64,000 nucleotides of DNA from Ktedonobacteria bacterium (GTDB lineage Bacteria; Chloroflexota; Ktedonobacteria; Ktedonobacterales; JACDGC01), in assembly GCA_027459785.1 (NCBI GenBank), contig DAIDGU010000045.1:121989-185988 (forward strand), written 5' to 3'. The position numbers were made by a program, and so were the translations under genes. This document shows positions 8,535 through 17,764 of the stretch, piece by piece. Position 1 is the first letter of the stretch. Every line of letters begins with the position of its first letter. The notes beneath the pieces were generated by a model. That model saw only the letters and a list, made by a program, of their open reading frames with translations. It ran no database searches and was not told where the DNA came from.

Positions 8535-9071
8535 ATGAGCAGCATCACCACCGATGGCGGCAGTGCCGTCGTGCCGCACCTGCACCGTTATGTCACGTTG
8601 ACCGCCTTCACGCCGGACGACGAGCCGCTTTCCGTGACGACCTGGTTCGCCGCGCAGGAGGGCAAGCTCTATATCCGCCAGCCGGCGCAATCACACGTCG
8701 TGGGCGCCGTGCGCCAGAATGGGCGTGTCACCGTCTTGCCAGCGAATCGTTCCGGCGAGTCGCGCGGCCTTTCCGTCGCCGGACGAGCGCGCATCGTGCC
8801 GCAGTTCGAGACGTATGAGGCCGGCCACGCCATCGACCAGAAATATGGGGCCGTCGCGGGCGTGTCGCACCTGATGGGCGAGGATCAAGGGTTGGGCGGT
8901 GAGGTCATCCTCGAAGTCACGCTCGATCCCGGCCCCGGCACAGCAGAACTGTTGCTGGAAACGCCCGCCACCAGCATACCCGCTGTGCCGCCCCGCGCGC
9001 TGGTCATCAGCGCCGCGCTCATGGGCATCGGCCTCGTCGCCTTGCTCGCGCTGCGCCGCAAGCGCGGCTAG
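8535..9071 (+). CDS. PPOX-class flavin-type split-barrel protein with C-terminal membrane anchor
   Basis: 178 residues. Residues 10-130 follow the pattern of pyridoxamine-oxidase-like split barrels (RYVTLTAFTPDDEPLSVTTWF, a GKLYIRQP strand, then VGAVRQNGRVTV and GLSVAGRARIV), a family using F420, FMN or haem. A hydrophobic helix near 155-173 followed by RRKRG is a tail anchor, which is unusual for the family. AAGGAG precedes ATG 8535. Cofactor and substrate are unknown; the assignment rests on pattern, not on a unique motif. Confidence 0.6.
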   Translation: MSSITTDGGSAVVPHLHRYVTLTAFTPDDEPLSVTTWFAAQEGKLYIRQPAQSHVVGAVRQNGRVTVLPANRSGESRGLSVAGRARIVPQFETYEAGHAIDQKYGAVAGVSHLMGEDQGLGGEVILEVTLDPGPGTAELLLETPATSIPAVPPRALVISAALMGIGLVALLALRRKRG

Positions 9072-9077
9072 GTTTTC

Positions 9078-9250
9078 CGAACACGAAAGCCACGACAAGG
9101 GACGGAACGCGAAAAAACACGAAATAGCCACGAGATGACGCGACATGCAGCGATATATTTCGCGTCATCTCGCGCTGATCTCGCGTCTTTTCGCGTTCCG
9201 TCTTCGCCCTTTTCGTGTTTTTCGTGAACCTTTCGTGGCTTTCGTGTTCG
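9078..9250. repeat. Long interrupted palindrome of CACGAA-type repeats
   Basis: The outer arms at 9078-9095 and 9233-9250 are an exact 18-bp inverted repeat (CGAACACGAAAGCCACGA); inside them GACGGAACGCGAAAA pairs with its complement near 9186-9202 and GAGATGACGCG with CGCGTCATCTC. The whole can fold into one ~170-nt rod. It fills the gap between two convergent genes and is related to repeats at 19176, 36545 and 59162. Confidence 0.8.
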
Positions 9251-9261
9251 ATCTCGCCCGC

Positions 9262-10134
9262 TTACTCCGCAAGATCGAGCGTGCGCAGATACGCCTTCAA
9301 TCCCGGCGCGAATTCGGGGCGGCGCAGGGCATAGGCGATGGAGGTCGTCAGCCAACCAACCGTATCGCCGGTGTCGTAACGCTGGCCGGCGAACTCATAT
9401 GCGAAAATCGGTTGCTGGGCGAGCAGTGAACACAGCCCATCGGTGATCTGAATCTCGCCGCCGCGCCCCGGCGGGGTATGCGCCAGGATGTCGAAGATCT
9501 CCGGCGTCAGCACATAGCGCCCTACGACGGCCTGGTTCGACGGCGCTTCCGCCAGCGGGGGCTTTTCCACCATGTCGCGCACCTGCATCAGTTGCGGGCC
9601 AATGCGTTCGCCGGCGATGATGCCATAGCGCGAGACATCCGCATCCGGCACGGGCATGGTGGCGATGACCGAGGCATGGCGCTGGTTATACACGTCGATC
9701 ATGCGCTGTAAGCATGGCACCCCATCAGGACTCCACATCAGGTCGTCGCCCAGCAGCAGGGCGAAGGCGTCGTGGCCGATGGCCTCGCGCGCCATCAGCA
9801 CGGCATGCCCCAGGCCAAGGGGCTGTGCCTGCCGCACAAAGCTGAAGTGCGCCATCGTCTCGATGTGGTGCAGCCGGTCTAACATCGCCGTGTTCTTTTT
9901 CGCTTCCAGCGTGCGCGTCAGTTCGGGATTCTCGTCGAAGAAGTCTTCCACCGCGCGCATATGCCGGCTGGTGACGAAGACGATATGTTCCACGCCGGAC
10001 TGCACCGCCTCTTCGACCACATAATAGATCGTGGGCAGGTCGGCCACCGGCAACAACGGCTTGGGCAACGATTTGGTGGCGGGCAAAACGCGCGTCCCCC
10101 ACCCCGCGACGGGAATGACAGCCTGACGAACCAC
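9262..10134 (-). CDS. galU: UTP--glucose-1-phosphate uridylyltransferase
   Basis: 290 residues from GTG 10134, chosen because GGGAGG lies 7-8 nt upstream and the protein then begins directly with the VRQAVIPVAGWGTRVLPATK nucleotide-binding loop; upstream ATGs would add 15 odd residues. Further GalU signatures are PKPLLPVADLPTIYYVVEEA, LLGDDL and the substrate segment VEKPP. It makes UDP-glucose from UTP and glucose-1-phosphate for cell-envelope glycans; the phosphomannomutase/phosphoglucomutase at 35142 could supply the sugar phosphate. Typical length for the family. Confidence 0.96.
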   Translation of the reverse strand: MVRQAVIPVAGWGTRVLPATKSLPKPLLPVADLPTIYYVVEEAVQSGVEHIVFVTSRHMRAVEDFFDENPELTRTLEAKKNTAMLDRLHHIETMAHFSFVRQAQPLGLGHAVLMAREAIGHDAFALLLGDDLMWSPDGVPCLQRMIDVYNQRHASVIATMPVPDADVSRYGIIAGERIGPQLMQVRDMVEKPPLAEAPSNQAVVGRYVLTPEIFDILAHTPPGRGGEIQITDGLCSLLAQQPIFAYEFAGQRYDTGDTVGWLTTSIAYALRRPEFAPGLKAYLRTLDLAE

Positions 10135-10334
10135 AAAAATCCTCCCTGGTGATAGTGACGGCTTCATCATAGCGAGCAACAGAAGGATATGTCAAGGGCC
10201 GTAACGCCGCATAGGATGGGCCAGAAGCGCGAATTGCGCAGACACCAGGGGAAACGCTGGTTTGGGCAGCGCGTGTATCGTGAAATCATAAGGCAAGATG
10301 CCTCGTGATCCTTGCAGCGGAAGGAAACCGCCCC

Positions 10335-10709
10335 ATGACCGACGTGTTGATCGTGGATGACAACGCCGATATCGCCACGGTGCTACAGGAGATCCTGGCG
10401 CTGGAAGGCTACTCCAGCGCGCACGCCGACCACGGCACTGCTGCCCTCGCCTGGCTGGCCGCGCAACCCACGCCGCCGCGCCTGTTGCTGGTGGACCTCG
10501 CGATGCCGGAGATGGACGGCCCGACCTTCATCGCGCATATCCAAGAAACTGCCGCCCTGCGCGCGATCCCAATCGTCGTGATGACGGCGGAAAGAAATCC
10601 TACCGCCAAGCTGTGTGGCTTGCCCGTGCTGGCGCTGCTGGCGAAGCCGTTCGATATCGACGATCTGTTGGGCCATCTGCGCGGGCTGGCGGAGCAACAT
10701 GCTGCCTGA
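10335..10709 (+). CDS. Single-domain response regulator
   Basis: 124 residues, receiver domain only. DVLIVDDNADI holds the acidic pair, Asp54 in LLLVDLAMPEMDG is the phosphoacceptor, and VVMTAE plus LAKPF supply the Thr and Lys switch residues. With no output domain it would act by protein contact, or as a phosphate relay. No kinase is adjacent; the nearest is the NarL-type kinase 3 kb away. ATG 10335 with AAGGA upstream is preferred to the longer frame starting at 10305. Confidence 0.9.
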   Translation: MTDVLIVDDNADIATVLQEILALEGYSSAHADHGTAALAWLAAQPTPPRLLLVDLAMPEMDGPTFIAHIQETAALRAIPIVVMTAERNPTAKLCGLPVLALLAKPFDIDDLLGHLRGLAEQHAA

Positions 10710-10887
10710 ATATGCATCCTCCATATCCGAATGTCAGTACCCGATGTAGGGCGGACAGGGATATTCGCCGATCACCTGGGTTGGGTATGATATCGCACAC
10801 ACAGGAGAATTGATCAACCAGCATCTTATGCCGCCACGGGCGCACTGATGCCGTTTCATACCTCCGACGACTGTATTGAATCATCGC
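10710..10887. other. Intergenic stretch, no gene seen
   Basis: Contains one decayed micro-hairpin of the GGCGGACA family (about 10749-10768). Nothing else could be supported. Confidence 0.4.
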
Positions 10888-10917
10888 TTGATACTCAACC
10901 TGGTGATGTGCTATACT
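10888..10917 (+). promoter_or_regulatory. Sigma70-type promoter
   Basis: TTGATA (10888-10893), 18-nt spacer, TATACT (10912-10917). It points at the small genes starting at 10969. Confidence 0.65.
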
Positions 10918-10968
10918 GTATTTTACAGATGAACTGAGGTGAAATGAAATAGTAAAGGAGCAGCAGGA

Positions 10969-11100
10969 ATGTCCAAGAAGAAAACGCTGCGGGGTGCCAT
11001 CCCCCCAAATGAGTACCTTGACGCCTGCCGAGCAAGACGCCATGATGCAGCGATGGAAGCTCCGTCACGATCTGCGACAAACCTATCAAGATATCGCTGA
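10969..11100 (+). CDS. Short reading frame with the strong ribosome site; likely 5' part of the next gene
   Basis: ATG 10969 has AAAGGAG at 8 nt, the best start in this area, but its frame closes after 43 codons (MSKKKTLRGAIPP...). It runs into a C6 run at 11001-11006. Skipping one C there joins the first 12 codons to the open frame used by the next entry. Either a +1 slip or sequencing/mutational loss at the C-run, or a short coupled leader, would explain this. Confidence 0.35.
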   Translation: MSKKKTLRGAIPPNEYLDACRARRHDAAMEAPSRSATNLSRYR

Positions 11101-11473
11101 TATGCTGATAGCCTGGTGCATCGACGATGCGCATGTACCAATGTTTCACAGCAAAGGGCATGAAGGCTATTTTGACCTGAAACCCCCTGCCGATCTGTTC
11201 CGCCGCTTAGAGGCCAACGGATTCAGTACCGCAGAAATCAAAGCTGTTTTCAAAACCGATGAAGTCGCTGCTGATTGGATGACCCCTGAAGAAGTCGCAT
11301 CCTTTCTAGAACTCCATTCAGCAATGGAGGAGTATTTTGCCACTCACGATCCCGGTCCATTTGCCCAGGCTGTCCTTGTTTACAATGCTCTTGGCCAGCT
11401 CATTCGGCGAAAATTCGTTCAGCAATATGGCTACTTACCTGAGCAAACCCCAGTGCCAAGTGTTAGAATATAG
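11009..11473 (+). CDS. Hypothetical acidic protein
   Basis: About 154 residues from ATG 11009 (frame open from GTG 10994); neither has a Shine-Dalgarno, unlike the overlapping ATG 10969 in another frame. The protein is soluble, rich in acidic and aromatic residues (GYFDLKPPADLFRRLEANGF; MTPEEVASFLELHSAMEEYF). I do not recognise a family. Codon use is less GC-biased than the neighbours. It precedes the J-domain protein gene by 74 nt and the two may form one transcript from the promoter at 10888. Confidence 0.6.
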   Translation: MSTLTPAEQDAMMQRWKLRHDLRQTYQDIADMLIAWCIDDAHVPMFHSKGHEGYFDLKPPADLFRRLEANGFSTAEIKAVFKTDEVAADWMTPEEVASFLELHSAMEEYFATHDPGPFAQAVLVYNALGQLIRRKFVQQYGYLPEQTPVPSVRI

Positions 11474-11547
11474 GGGAAGGATAGTGAGCTATCCAAACTC
11501 AAACCGGCGGACCATCAGCCATCGCTCTTTGACCAGGAGGATCCCCA

Positions 11548-11988
11548 ATGACTAAGCAGATAGGCAGACATAACCCAGTGAAAGCTTCCTATTTCGAGAG
11601 GAAGGCAGCAAGAGAGAGTAGAGATTTTGCTGGCTACAATGCCTTCAAAGAGTGGGCGAAAACAAATTCCCCCAGCATCTATCAGAAATTTGAACAAGAC
11701 GAGCAAGAGTCTGCGCAGTGGGATGCCTATGAGCGAGCGCACTTAGATGATCCTGCTACCCTTGCCATGTGGGACGAATTAGAGGCGCTTGTCCAGTCAG
11801 TCATCAACAAAAAGTACCAAGCAGAATATGCCTTGCTCGGCATCGAACCAGGGGCTACGAAGCGCGAGATCAAGAACGCCTATCGCCGCCAGGCACGTCG
11901 ACTGCATCCCGACAAGGGCGGTGACGCCGAAGCCTTCAAAACAATGTATGCTGCTTACCGTCGCCTTTTGGCCGCCACACAGGAATAG
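11548..11988 (+). CDS. J-domain protein (C-terminal DnaJ domain)
   Basis: 146 residues. The last 55 residues form a J domain: YALLGIEPGATKREIKNAYRR (helices I-II), the HPD tripeptide in RLHPDKGGD and the closing helix FKTMYAAYRRLLA. The N-terminal 90 residues are charged and helical with no known motif. J proteins stimulate Hsp70 ATPase; a C-terminal placement suggests a targeting N-terminal part for DnaK. AGGAGG lies 7 nt before ATG 11548. It is small and lacks the G/F and zinc-finger regions of DnaJ itself. Confidence 0.85.
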   Translation: MTKQIGRHNPVKASYFERKAARESRDFAGYNAFKEWAKTNSPSIYQKFEQDEQESAQWDAYERAHLDDPATLAMWDELEALVQSVINKKYQAEYALLGIEPGATKREIKNAYRRQARRLHPDKGGDAEAFKTMYAAYRRLLAATQE

Positions 11989-12050
11989 CTGTTATTGGCG
12001 GCCCGGCTATGATGAAAAGTCCTTCCTGCATAGTCCATACGCACGTTGCT

Positions 12051-13298
12051 TTAATCGCCGTCCGCCGAGCTGGCATTCGCTGCTTCGACCGGCGCGGCAT
12101 CCATCTGGTGGCCCATGCGGTCGCGCTTGGTCGCCAGATAGGCGGCGTTGTGGGGATTGGACGGTATGACGATGGGGATCTGTTCCACGATCTCCAAGCC
12201 GAAGGCGTTGATGCTGGCGCGCTTTTCGGGATTGTTGGTCAGGATGCGCAACCGCTTCAGGCCCAGGTCGGCGAGGATCTGTGAGCCGATGCCATATTGG
12301 CGCGCGTCGCGCGGAAAGCCCAGCAGCAGGTTGGCATCCACGGTATCCGCGCCCTCCTCTTGCAGCTTATAGGCGCGCAGCTTGTTATGCAGCCCGATGC
12401 CGCGCCCCTCTTGCCCACGCAGATAGACCACCACGCCGCGTCCCTCGGCGGCGATCAGCGCCATCGCGCGATCCAGTTGCTCACCGCAGTCGCAGCGTTG
12501 CGAGCCAAAGACATCGCCGGTCAGGCATTCGGAATGCACGCGCACCAGCACGGGATCGTCCGTCGCCACGTCGCCCAGCACCAGGGCCACATGCTCGTCC
12601 TGATTGAAGGTCGATTTGTAGCCGATGGCGATGAAGTCGCCGTGGCGCGTCGGCAATTGCACCGGCTCCGTCACGCGCTCGATCAGCCGTTCGGTGCGCT
12701 GGCGATGGGCGATCAGGTCGGCGACGGTGATGATGGGGATGCCGTGCTGCTGCGAGATCACTTCCAGTTCGGGGCGGCGGGCCATCGTGCCATCGGCACT
12801 CATGATCTCACAGATGACGGCGGCGGGGTTGCGCCCCGCGAGGCGCGCGAGATCGACGCTGGCCTCCGTCTGGCCGGTGCGGCGCAGCACGCCGCCCGCG
12901 CTGGCGCGCAAAGGGAAGGTGTGGCCGGGCGAGACCAGATCGTCCGCCGTGCTTGCTGGATCGATCAACACCTGGATGGTGCGGGCGCGGTCGAAGGCCG
13001 AGATGCCCGTCGTCACGCCGTCGCGCGCTTCCACCGACACGGTGAAGGCCGTCCCCAGGCGCGAGGTGTTGCGGCTGACCATCATCGGCAGGTTCAACTG
13101 ATCCAGCCGCTCGCCGGTCATGGCGACGCAGATCAGCCCGCGCCCGTGCGTCGCCATGAAGTTGATCGCCTCCGGTGTGGCGAACTCCGCCGCGATGGCG
13201 AGATCGCCCTCGTTCTCGCGATCCTCATCATCCACGATAATCACGATCTCGCCGCGCCCAAACCGCGCGATGGCCTCTGGGATACCGATCATCGTCAT
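12051..13298 (-). CDS. ribBA: Bifunctional RibBA: DHBP synthase / GTP cyclohydrolase II
   Basis: 415 residues, full length. RibB part (about 1-200) has the acidic [11 protein letters not shown] loop and HGRGLICVA; RibA part (about 210-395) has the zinc ligands Cys258, Cys269 and Cys271 in [17 protein letters not shown] and the GTP-site [14 protein letters not shown]. It performs the first steps of both riboflavin branches (from ribulose-5-phosphate and from GTP). The C-terminal 25 residues are a variable tail. No other rib gene is adjacent. The start at 13298 has a weak ribosome site. Confidence 0.96.
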   Translation of the reverse strand: MTMIGIPEAIARFGRGEIVIIVDDEDRENEGDLAIAAEFATPEAINFMATHGRGLICVAMTGERLDQLNLPMMVSRNTSRLGTAFTVSVEARDGVTTGISAFDRARTIQVLIDPASTADDLVSPGHTFPLRASAGGVLRRTGQTEASVDLARLAGRNPAAVICEIMSADGTMARRPELEVISQQHGIPIITVADLIAHRQRTERLIERVTEPVQLPTRHGDFIAIGYKSTFNQDEHVALVLGDVATDDPVLVRVHSECLTGDVFGSQRCDCGEQLDRAMALIAAEGRGVVVYLRGQEGRGIGLHNKLRAYKLQEEGADTVDANLLLGFPRDARQYGIGSQILADLGLKRLRILTNNPEKRASINAFGLEIVEQIPIVIPSNPHNAAYLATKRDRMGHQMDAAPVEAANASSADGD

Positions 13299-13348
13299 AG
13301 CCGCGCCCCGCCTTCATCAAATCCATCAAGGTTCATCCATTCATGTGA

Positions 13349-13373
13349 ATTATAGCGCAGAACCGCATGCGGT
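13349..13373 (-). promoter_or_regulatory. Probable ribBA promoter with palindromic upstream site
   Basis: TATAAT on the minus strand at 13354-13349, about 50 nt before ribBA. The 12-bp palindrome ACCGCATGCGGT (13362-13373) overlaps the spacer/-35 area and could be an operator. No FMN-riboswitch sequence is seen. Confidence 0.45.
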
Positions 13374-13422
13374 GCGTATAGAGCCAGGGTACGGTTCTGA
13401 TGAGAGCTATGAGCGGCTGTAT

Positions 13423-14871
13423 TTACAAATGAAATGCGTTAAGAATCGCTGTGCTGGTGCTGATGAAAAGCGTGCCGTTTGCAACAACCGGCGATAGGAT
13501 ATAGGGATTATCGCCGTTGTGTCCAGGGAGTGAGTAGATCCACAAGGGCGCACATACCACATTCCGACATCCAGACGCGGGAAATGCGGCATATTTTGGG
13601 GTTTTGTTAAAATTGCCGACATAGACCACCCCGTTTGCAATGCTCACCTGTCCATAGCCCATATCCAGGCTGCTGTGCCACAACGGTCTGCATGTGACTT
13701 TGCATCCCCGCACTGGAAAGGCATAGAGCGTGCCGTGATCCCCGTAATCATCAGATGTGGGGATATATATGACACCATTGGCAACAGCAGGTGGCATCAA
13801 GCGTATATAAGGCAGTTTTGTAGACCAAATGAATGGACACACTGATTTGCCACAACCACCAGCCGGAAAAGCGAAGACGTTGTTCATCGTATTCTGGCTA
13901 TATTGATCGACGGCATAGATCACTCCTTGTGATACAACCAGCGTCGCCGGAGCGGACAGGAATTGGTTAATTCCGGTAGTGCTAGCCGTCCATAAGGGTG
14001 TACAAACCACTTGACCACAGCCGCGCGCCTTATAGACAGCGATGGTACCGTTAACATAGCCAACATAGACAAAGCCGTTGGCGACAACAGGGGGAGCAGC
14101 TACTTGACCAAGATTCCCTGCTGATGAGTGTGGGGTGATATGAGCGATACGTGACACATGGCTGGTAACGCTGAGTGTACAGGTCGTATGCCCACATCCG
14201 CTACCATTGAGAGCATATACTGTACCGCTGAGACTGCCAATATAAATAATGCCATTGGCAAATGTCGGTGCGTAGGCGAAGGTATCGTTCGGCAGCGTAA
14301 AGGTCCACAAAGGCTGACACCATCCTGAACATCGGCCCTCGGGAAAGGCATACAAGATATTGCCAGCAGGTGCATAGATGGTATGATTCGCAACTACTAC
14401 ACCTGTGGCACTACTTTGCATTGCTGCTTTCCATAACGGGTGGCATGTTGTTACGCATCCTCTTTCAGGAAGAGCATAAAGATAGGATGACATTCCTTTG
14501 CTTGTCGGTGTTTCGATAGAAATTGCCACATACACCACGCCGTCCGCAAGCACCGGCGATGGCGTGGGATTGAAAAGAGAGCCAGTAAGCGGAAAACTCC
14601 ACCCAAGTTTTAGCCGCGCTACGTTCGCCGGGCTGATAGTCGTCTCAAAGGGATTGTAGTTTGCCAGCCCTGAATCAAAACCGTACTGGCTCCAATTGAC
14701 CCAACGCGCTGTCCGCGTGGGAGCGGCTTTCGCTGCTGTCACCTGCGCCAACGCCTGGCTCGGCATCACTAGCACAGCCACGGTTACACTTACTACCATT
14801 GTAATGAGCAGGGCGACACCGCGCCCCCACATCTTGCTCCACATCTTCCACATTCTCCATTCATCAAACAT
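13423..14871 (-). CDS. Secreted PQQ-like beta-propeller protein with repeated Cys loops
   Basis: About 480 residues. A signal peptide ([24 protein letters not shown]) precedes a seven-fold repeat: each blade has a GVVYV-type strand, a YAFPxxGC-x3/4-C loop and an (A/P)LW strand. The Cys pairs are GCVTTC, RCSGWC, GCGHTTC, GCGQVVC, GCGKSVC, GCKVTC and GCRNVVC, so one disulfide per blade is likely. Such proteins act outside the membrane; no enzyme residues are evident. Several ATGs lie at 14871-14832 and none has a clear ribosome site, so the start is uncertain. Confidence 0.8.
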   Translation of the reverse strand: MFDEWRMWKMWSKMWGRGVALLITMVVSVTVAVLVMPSQALAQVTAAKAAPTRTARWVNWSQYGFDSGLANYNPFETTISPANVARLKLGWSFPLTGSLFNPTPSPVLADGVVYVAISIETPTSKGMSSYLYALPERGCVTTCHPLWKAAMQSSATGVVVANHTIYAPAGNILYAFPEGRCSGWCQPLWTFTLPNDTFAYAPTFANGIIYIGSLSGTVYALNGSGCGHTTCTLSVTSHVSRIAHITPHSSAGNLGQVAAPPVVANGFVYVGYVNGTIAVYKARGCGQVVCTPLWTASTTGINQFLSAPATLVVSQGVIYAVDQYSQNTMNNVFAFPAGGCGKSVCPFIWSTKLPYIRLMPPAVANGVIYIPTSDDYGDHGTLYAFPVRGCKVTCRPLWHSSLDMGYGQVSIANGVVYVGNFNKTPKYAAFPASGCRNVVCAPLWIYSLPGHNGDNPYILSPVVANGTLFISTSTAILNAFHL

Positions 14872-14996
14872 AAGCCATGCATACTGTTTCACTATATGAT
14901 AAGGCGAACACCGGAAAGAAATGATGAGGTGAAAAGTCCTGTTCCTGTGCGACTTTATAGCTGACAAGCGATGATAAGGAGAATGATGATCAACGC

Positions 14997-15512
14997 TTAT
15001 CCATCGTTGATGGCGACCGGCTGTGTGGTGTGCGAGGCGCTGGCGCGGCTGGTGAGGTGCGCGATGCCGCCCTGCGTCGTCTTGCACGTGGCATCGAGCG
15101 CCTGGCGCACATCATTGAGTTGCGCCTGCAATTCGCGCAGGGTGGTGAGGGCATAAGCATCGGCGTCGGCGCGCAGGTGGGCGACTTCCTGGCGCGCGGC
15201 CTCCTGCCGGGCCTCGGCGGCGGCGGTGGCTTCGCGCAGGATGGGATGATCCGCGATCAGTGCCTCGCGCTCCGCGCGGGCGGCGGCGCGCAGCGCCTCG
15301 GCCTCCGTCTGCGCCTCTTGCAGGATGCGCTCGCGCTCCTGGTAGATGTGCCGCGCTCGCGCGACCTCGCGCGGCACCGCCTGGCGCAGCTCGTCCAGCA
15401 GGCGATACGCCTCCGGCGCGGGAACCATCACGCGCTGCGAGAGCGGCACGCGCCTGCCCGCGCTGAGCAGCTCTTCCAGTTGATCGATGAGCGCGAGGAT
15501 CTCCGATTCCAT
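14997..15512 (-). CDS. Coiled-coil protein of the CoaD-linked DivIVA-like family
   Basis: 171 residues from ATG 15512 (GGGAG 10 nt upstream; longer frame to 15554 rejected). Starts ESEILALIDQLEELLSAGRRVPLS, then EAYRLLDELRQAVPREVARAR, and continues as a long Ala/Glu/Arg coiled coil (about 60-150). This pattern is that of small proteins often coded next to coaD in Actinobacteria and Chloroflexota; their function is unknown, with weak likeness to DivIVA and AtpF. coaD lies 3 kb away here on the same strand with an AT-rich gene and a membrane gene in between, which suggests later insertions. Confidence 0.65.
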   Translation of the reverse strand: MESEILALIDQLEELLSAGRRVPLSQRVMVPAPEAYRLLDELRQAVPREVARARHIYQERERILQEAQTEAEALRAAARAEREALIADHPILREATAAAEARQEAARQEVAHLRADADAYALTTLRELQAQLNDVRQALDATCKTTQGGIAHLTSRASASHTTQPVAINDG

Positions 15513-15606
15513 ACTTCGCTCGCTCCCCTCTGCTGATGTTCCCATCTTCAGCATACACGAGGCGCTAGCAAGTCGCTTGCCCGCTCATTGCATTGACATG
15601 CCTGTT

Positions 15607-17448
15607 TCAGTGCAGCAGCGCCGTCCAGAAATCCGGGTGGGGGGGAATAGCGTAGATGTTGAAGTCGGTGAAGTCGCCGCGCATCACGGCATCGTTGAGA
15701 TAGACGCCGGCGTATCCCTGCGTGGGCAGATGGTCGTAGGCGGGATCGATCTGGTAGTTCTCAACCAGCGTCCCATTCGCGTAAAACCACAGTTGGTTGC
15801 CTTGCGCGATGACCAAGAGAGTGTTGCGCGCCCCCTCCCCTTTGTTGATCGCGGCACTGTAGCCCTCATCTAGCCAGTGCCAGTTATCAGAGGCTTCGTT
15901 ATCGACATAGGCATAGCGATAGAGATCCCAATGCCCATCCGCAAGGATCTGGAACATGGCGAAGTTTTGGCCGAGGATATCCGCGTGGAAGATGATGCCA
16001 GTGCCGTCGCCATCTGTTGGCACTTTGCCGCTTTCTTGCGTGGTCACTTCAAAGACCCCGTCTGTGTAGGCGGTGCCGGTATAGAGCGCGTCCTCAAAGT
16101 TGCCGGGATCATCGCCACCGAAGCGCAAGCCCTGCGCGGTAAAAGCGGGAGCGAACCCACGCTTTTGGGTGTCTGGCAGGATCCAAGCGGCATCAAAAGA
16201 TGTGAGCGCATCATGCACAAGGGGTGGTTGTGCCTGCACCAATGCCAGCCGGTGTGCATCGTAAGCTGCCGCTTTGGCTTGTATCCGTGCCGCCCCCAAC
16301 GGCAACAGCGCGTCGATAACCAGGAACACGATGAGCGCCACGAGCATCAGCCGCCAGCCGGCGGCGCGCGGCGTGGGCGTGACCGTGATGGGCATGGCTT
16401 GCGCGAAACGCCGCATGCGCTCCGTGTCGCCAGCGATGGATATACGGGAGGTAAGCATCTGTGCCAGCATGCCGCTGCCATAGCGCGCGAGATCGTTCGT
16501 CAGCGTCGTGATATCACGTAGCGGCTGACCAGTATAAGTGACAACATACCGCAAAAGCTGCTCCGATGCGGCGAAATCGTGCGCTGATGTCGCCCCCGTT
16601 ACTCGCCAGATAAAAGCTCGTTCAGTGCTAATAAGGATGTAGGTGGTCATGAGGGCGCTGTTGGTCGTGGTGGTAGAGGTACTGCTCATCTGCGCCGATG
16701 TGATTTGGGCGAGCGCCTGCACTTCGCGCCAGGGCAAGGTCTGCATGCGTGTTCCCGTTTGCCAACTCACCTCATCAGCAGTCACAATGACGGTGGTCCC
16801 CCGCCCCCGCTGCTGTGCTAGCTGGGCAACAATCACCACGGGGAAGACGATCAGGATAATTCCCAAAGGCACAAAGATACCTAGCATCGAGGTCAGCGTA
16901 TAGTTTGCTCCTGGTGTGGTTACTTCCGTGGAATTAAACAAGCCGCAAAGAGAAAGAAAGAGAATAACGATCAGTGTCGCTAAGATGGCACCGCCAATGG
17001 CAGCAAGATTGCCATTGCCAATCCGGCGGATCGGCGCGATGGTCGTGCCGCCCGTATCGATCTCAGGTGGTGCGAGGGGGCGGGGTTGCAACGGCACGAG
17101 CGGCGCGAATTGGTCATCAGCAGCAATAATGAGCGATCGCAGTGCTTGTGCGGTATCCTGAATGCGGGGTGCGGACACTGGCTGCCTGCGCAGGATGGCG
17201 AGCCACCCTATCTGTGTCACGAAAACCACCAATGCCAGGGAACCAGCGATAGCAACGAGGCTACTATCAATACCTTGTTCAGAAGTCCAAATTAAATACA
17301 TGCTAAAAATGCCAAGACCATAAAGCGCCACGGCAACGGCACCCAAAAATAGCGCGCCAGCGATCTTGGCGATGAGAAAAGCGGCATTGGTTGAGCGCAT
17401 TCGCTGCGGGGTTTGCAGCGCGGCGACAAGCGTCATGACAGGTAGCAC
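15607..17448 (-). CDS. Multi-pass membrane protein with C-terminal concanavalin-like sensor domain
   Basis: 613 residues from GTG 17448 (AAGGAAA 8 nt upstream). Hydrophobic helices occur near 27-50, 62-86, 150-172, 188-212 and 372-392. Residues 213-330 resemble a PH-like cytosolic domain (VTADEVSWQTGTRMQTLPWREVQALAQI). The exported C-terminal part (about 420-605) has the sandwich pattern of laminin-G/GH16-like folds (GIIFHADILGQNFAMFQIL, NQLWFYANGTLVENYQI, GYAGVYLNDA). Function unknown; an envelope sensor or carbohydrate-binding role is possible. It lies between two genes that belong to the coaD neighbourhood. Confidence 0.65.
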   Translation of the reverse strand: MLPVMTLVAALQTPQRMRSTNAAFLIAKIAGALFLGAVAVALYGLGIFSMYLIWTSEQGIDSSLVAIAGSLALVVFVTQIGWLAILRRQPVSAPRIQDTAQALRSLIIAADDQFAPLVPLQPRPLAPPEIDTGGTTIAPIRRIGNGNLAAIGGAILATLIVILFLSLCGLFNSTEVTTPGANYTLTSMLGIFVPLGIILIVFPVVIVAQLAQQRGRGTTVIVTADEVSWQTGTRMQTLPWREVQALAQITSAQMSSTSTTTTNSALMTTYILISTERAFIWRVTGATSAHDFAASEQLLRYVVTYTGQPLRDITTLTNDLARYGSGMLAQMLTSRISIAGDTERMRRFAQAMPITVTPTPRAAGWRLMLVALIVFLVIDALLPLGAARIQAKAAAYDAHRLALVQAQPPLVHDALTSFDAAWILPDTQKRGFAPAFTAQGLRFGGDDPGNFEDALYTGTAYTDGVFEVTTQESGKVPTDGDGTGIIFHADILGQNFAMFQILADGHWDLYRYAYVDNEASDNWHWLDEGYSAAINKGEGARNTLLVIAQGNQLWFYANGTLVENYQIDPAYDHLPTQGYAGVYLNDAVMRGDFTDFNIYAIPPHPDFWTALLH

Positions 17449-17764
17449 AACATTTTCCTTCCGATCTTGCTTTCTTTGTGCCGCCTGCTCAATATCTCGC
17501 GTTAGCTATCTATCGAAGCAGAGAGCGCTTATAAAGAAGAACGGTCGGATGCCGCATGCTTAACATCAGTGCAACAATATCAATTCCCGCCTGATCTTCT
17601 CTGCTATTTTCCTACTTTTAGTATATGCGACGAGGATAGTGCGAGATAGAGCAGAACATTATTGGCTAGCGGGTGTGATCGTAATCTTAGCTTGCTATTG
17701 TAACTCGTAGGTGTGCTATACTAGGGATAAATTAGATGGATACCTGACGAGAGGAGACAGCATA
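17449..17764. other. AT-rich divergent intergenic region
   Basis: 316 bp between the membrane protein gene (-) and the GIY-YIG gene (+), clearly lower in GC than the surroundings. A TATACT box at about 17718-17723 with TTGCTA upstream (19-nt spacing) could drive the + gene. No RNA gene recognised. Confidence 0.4.

Noticed and set aside
13299..13422. FMN riboswitch upstream of ribBA
   Set aside because: The conserved RFN helices and loops are not found in the 124 bp available.
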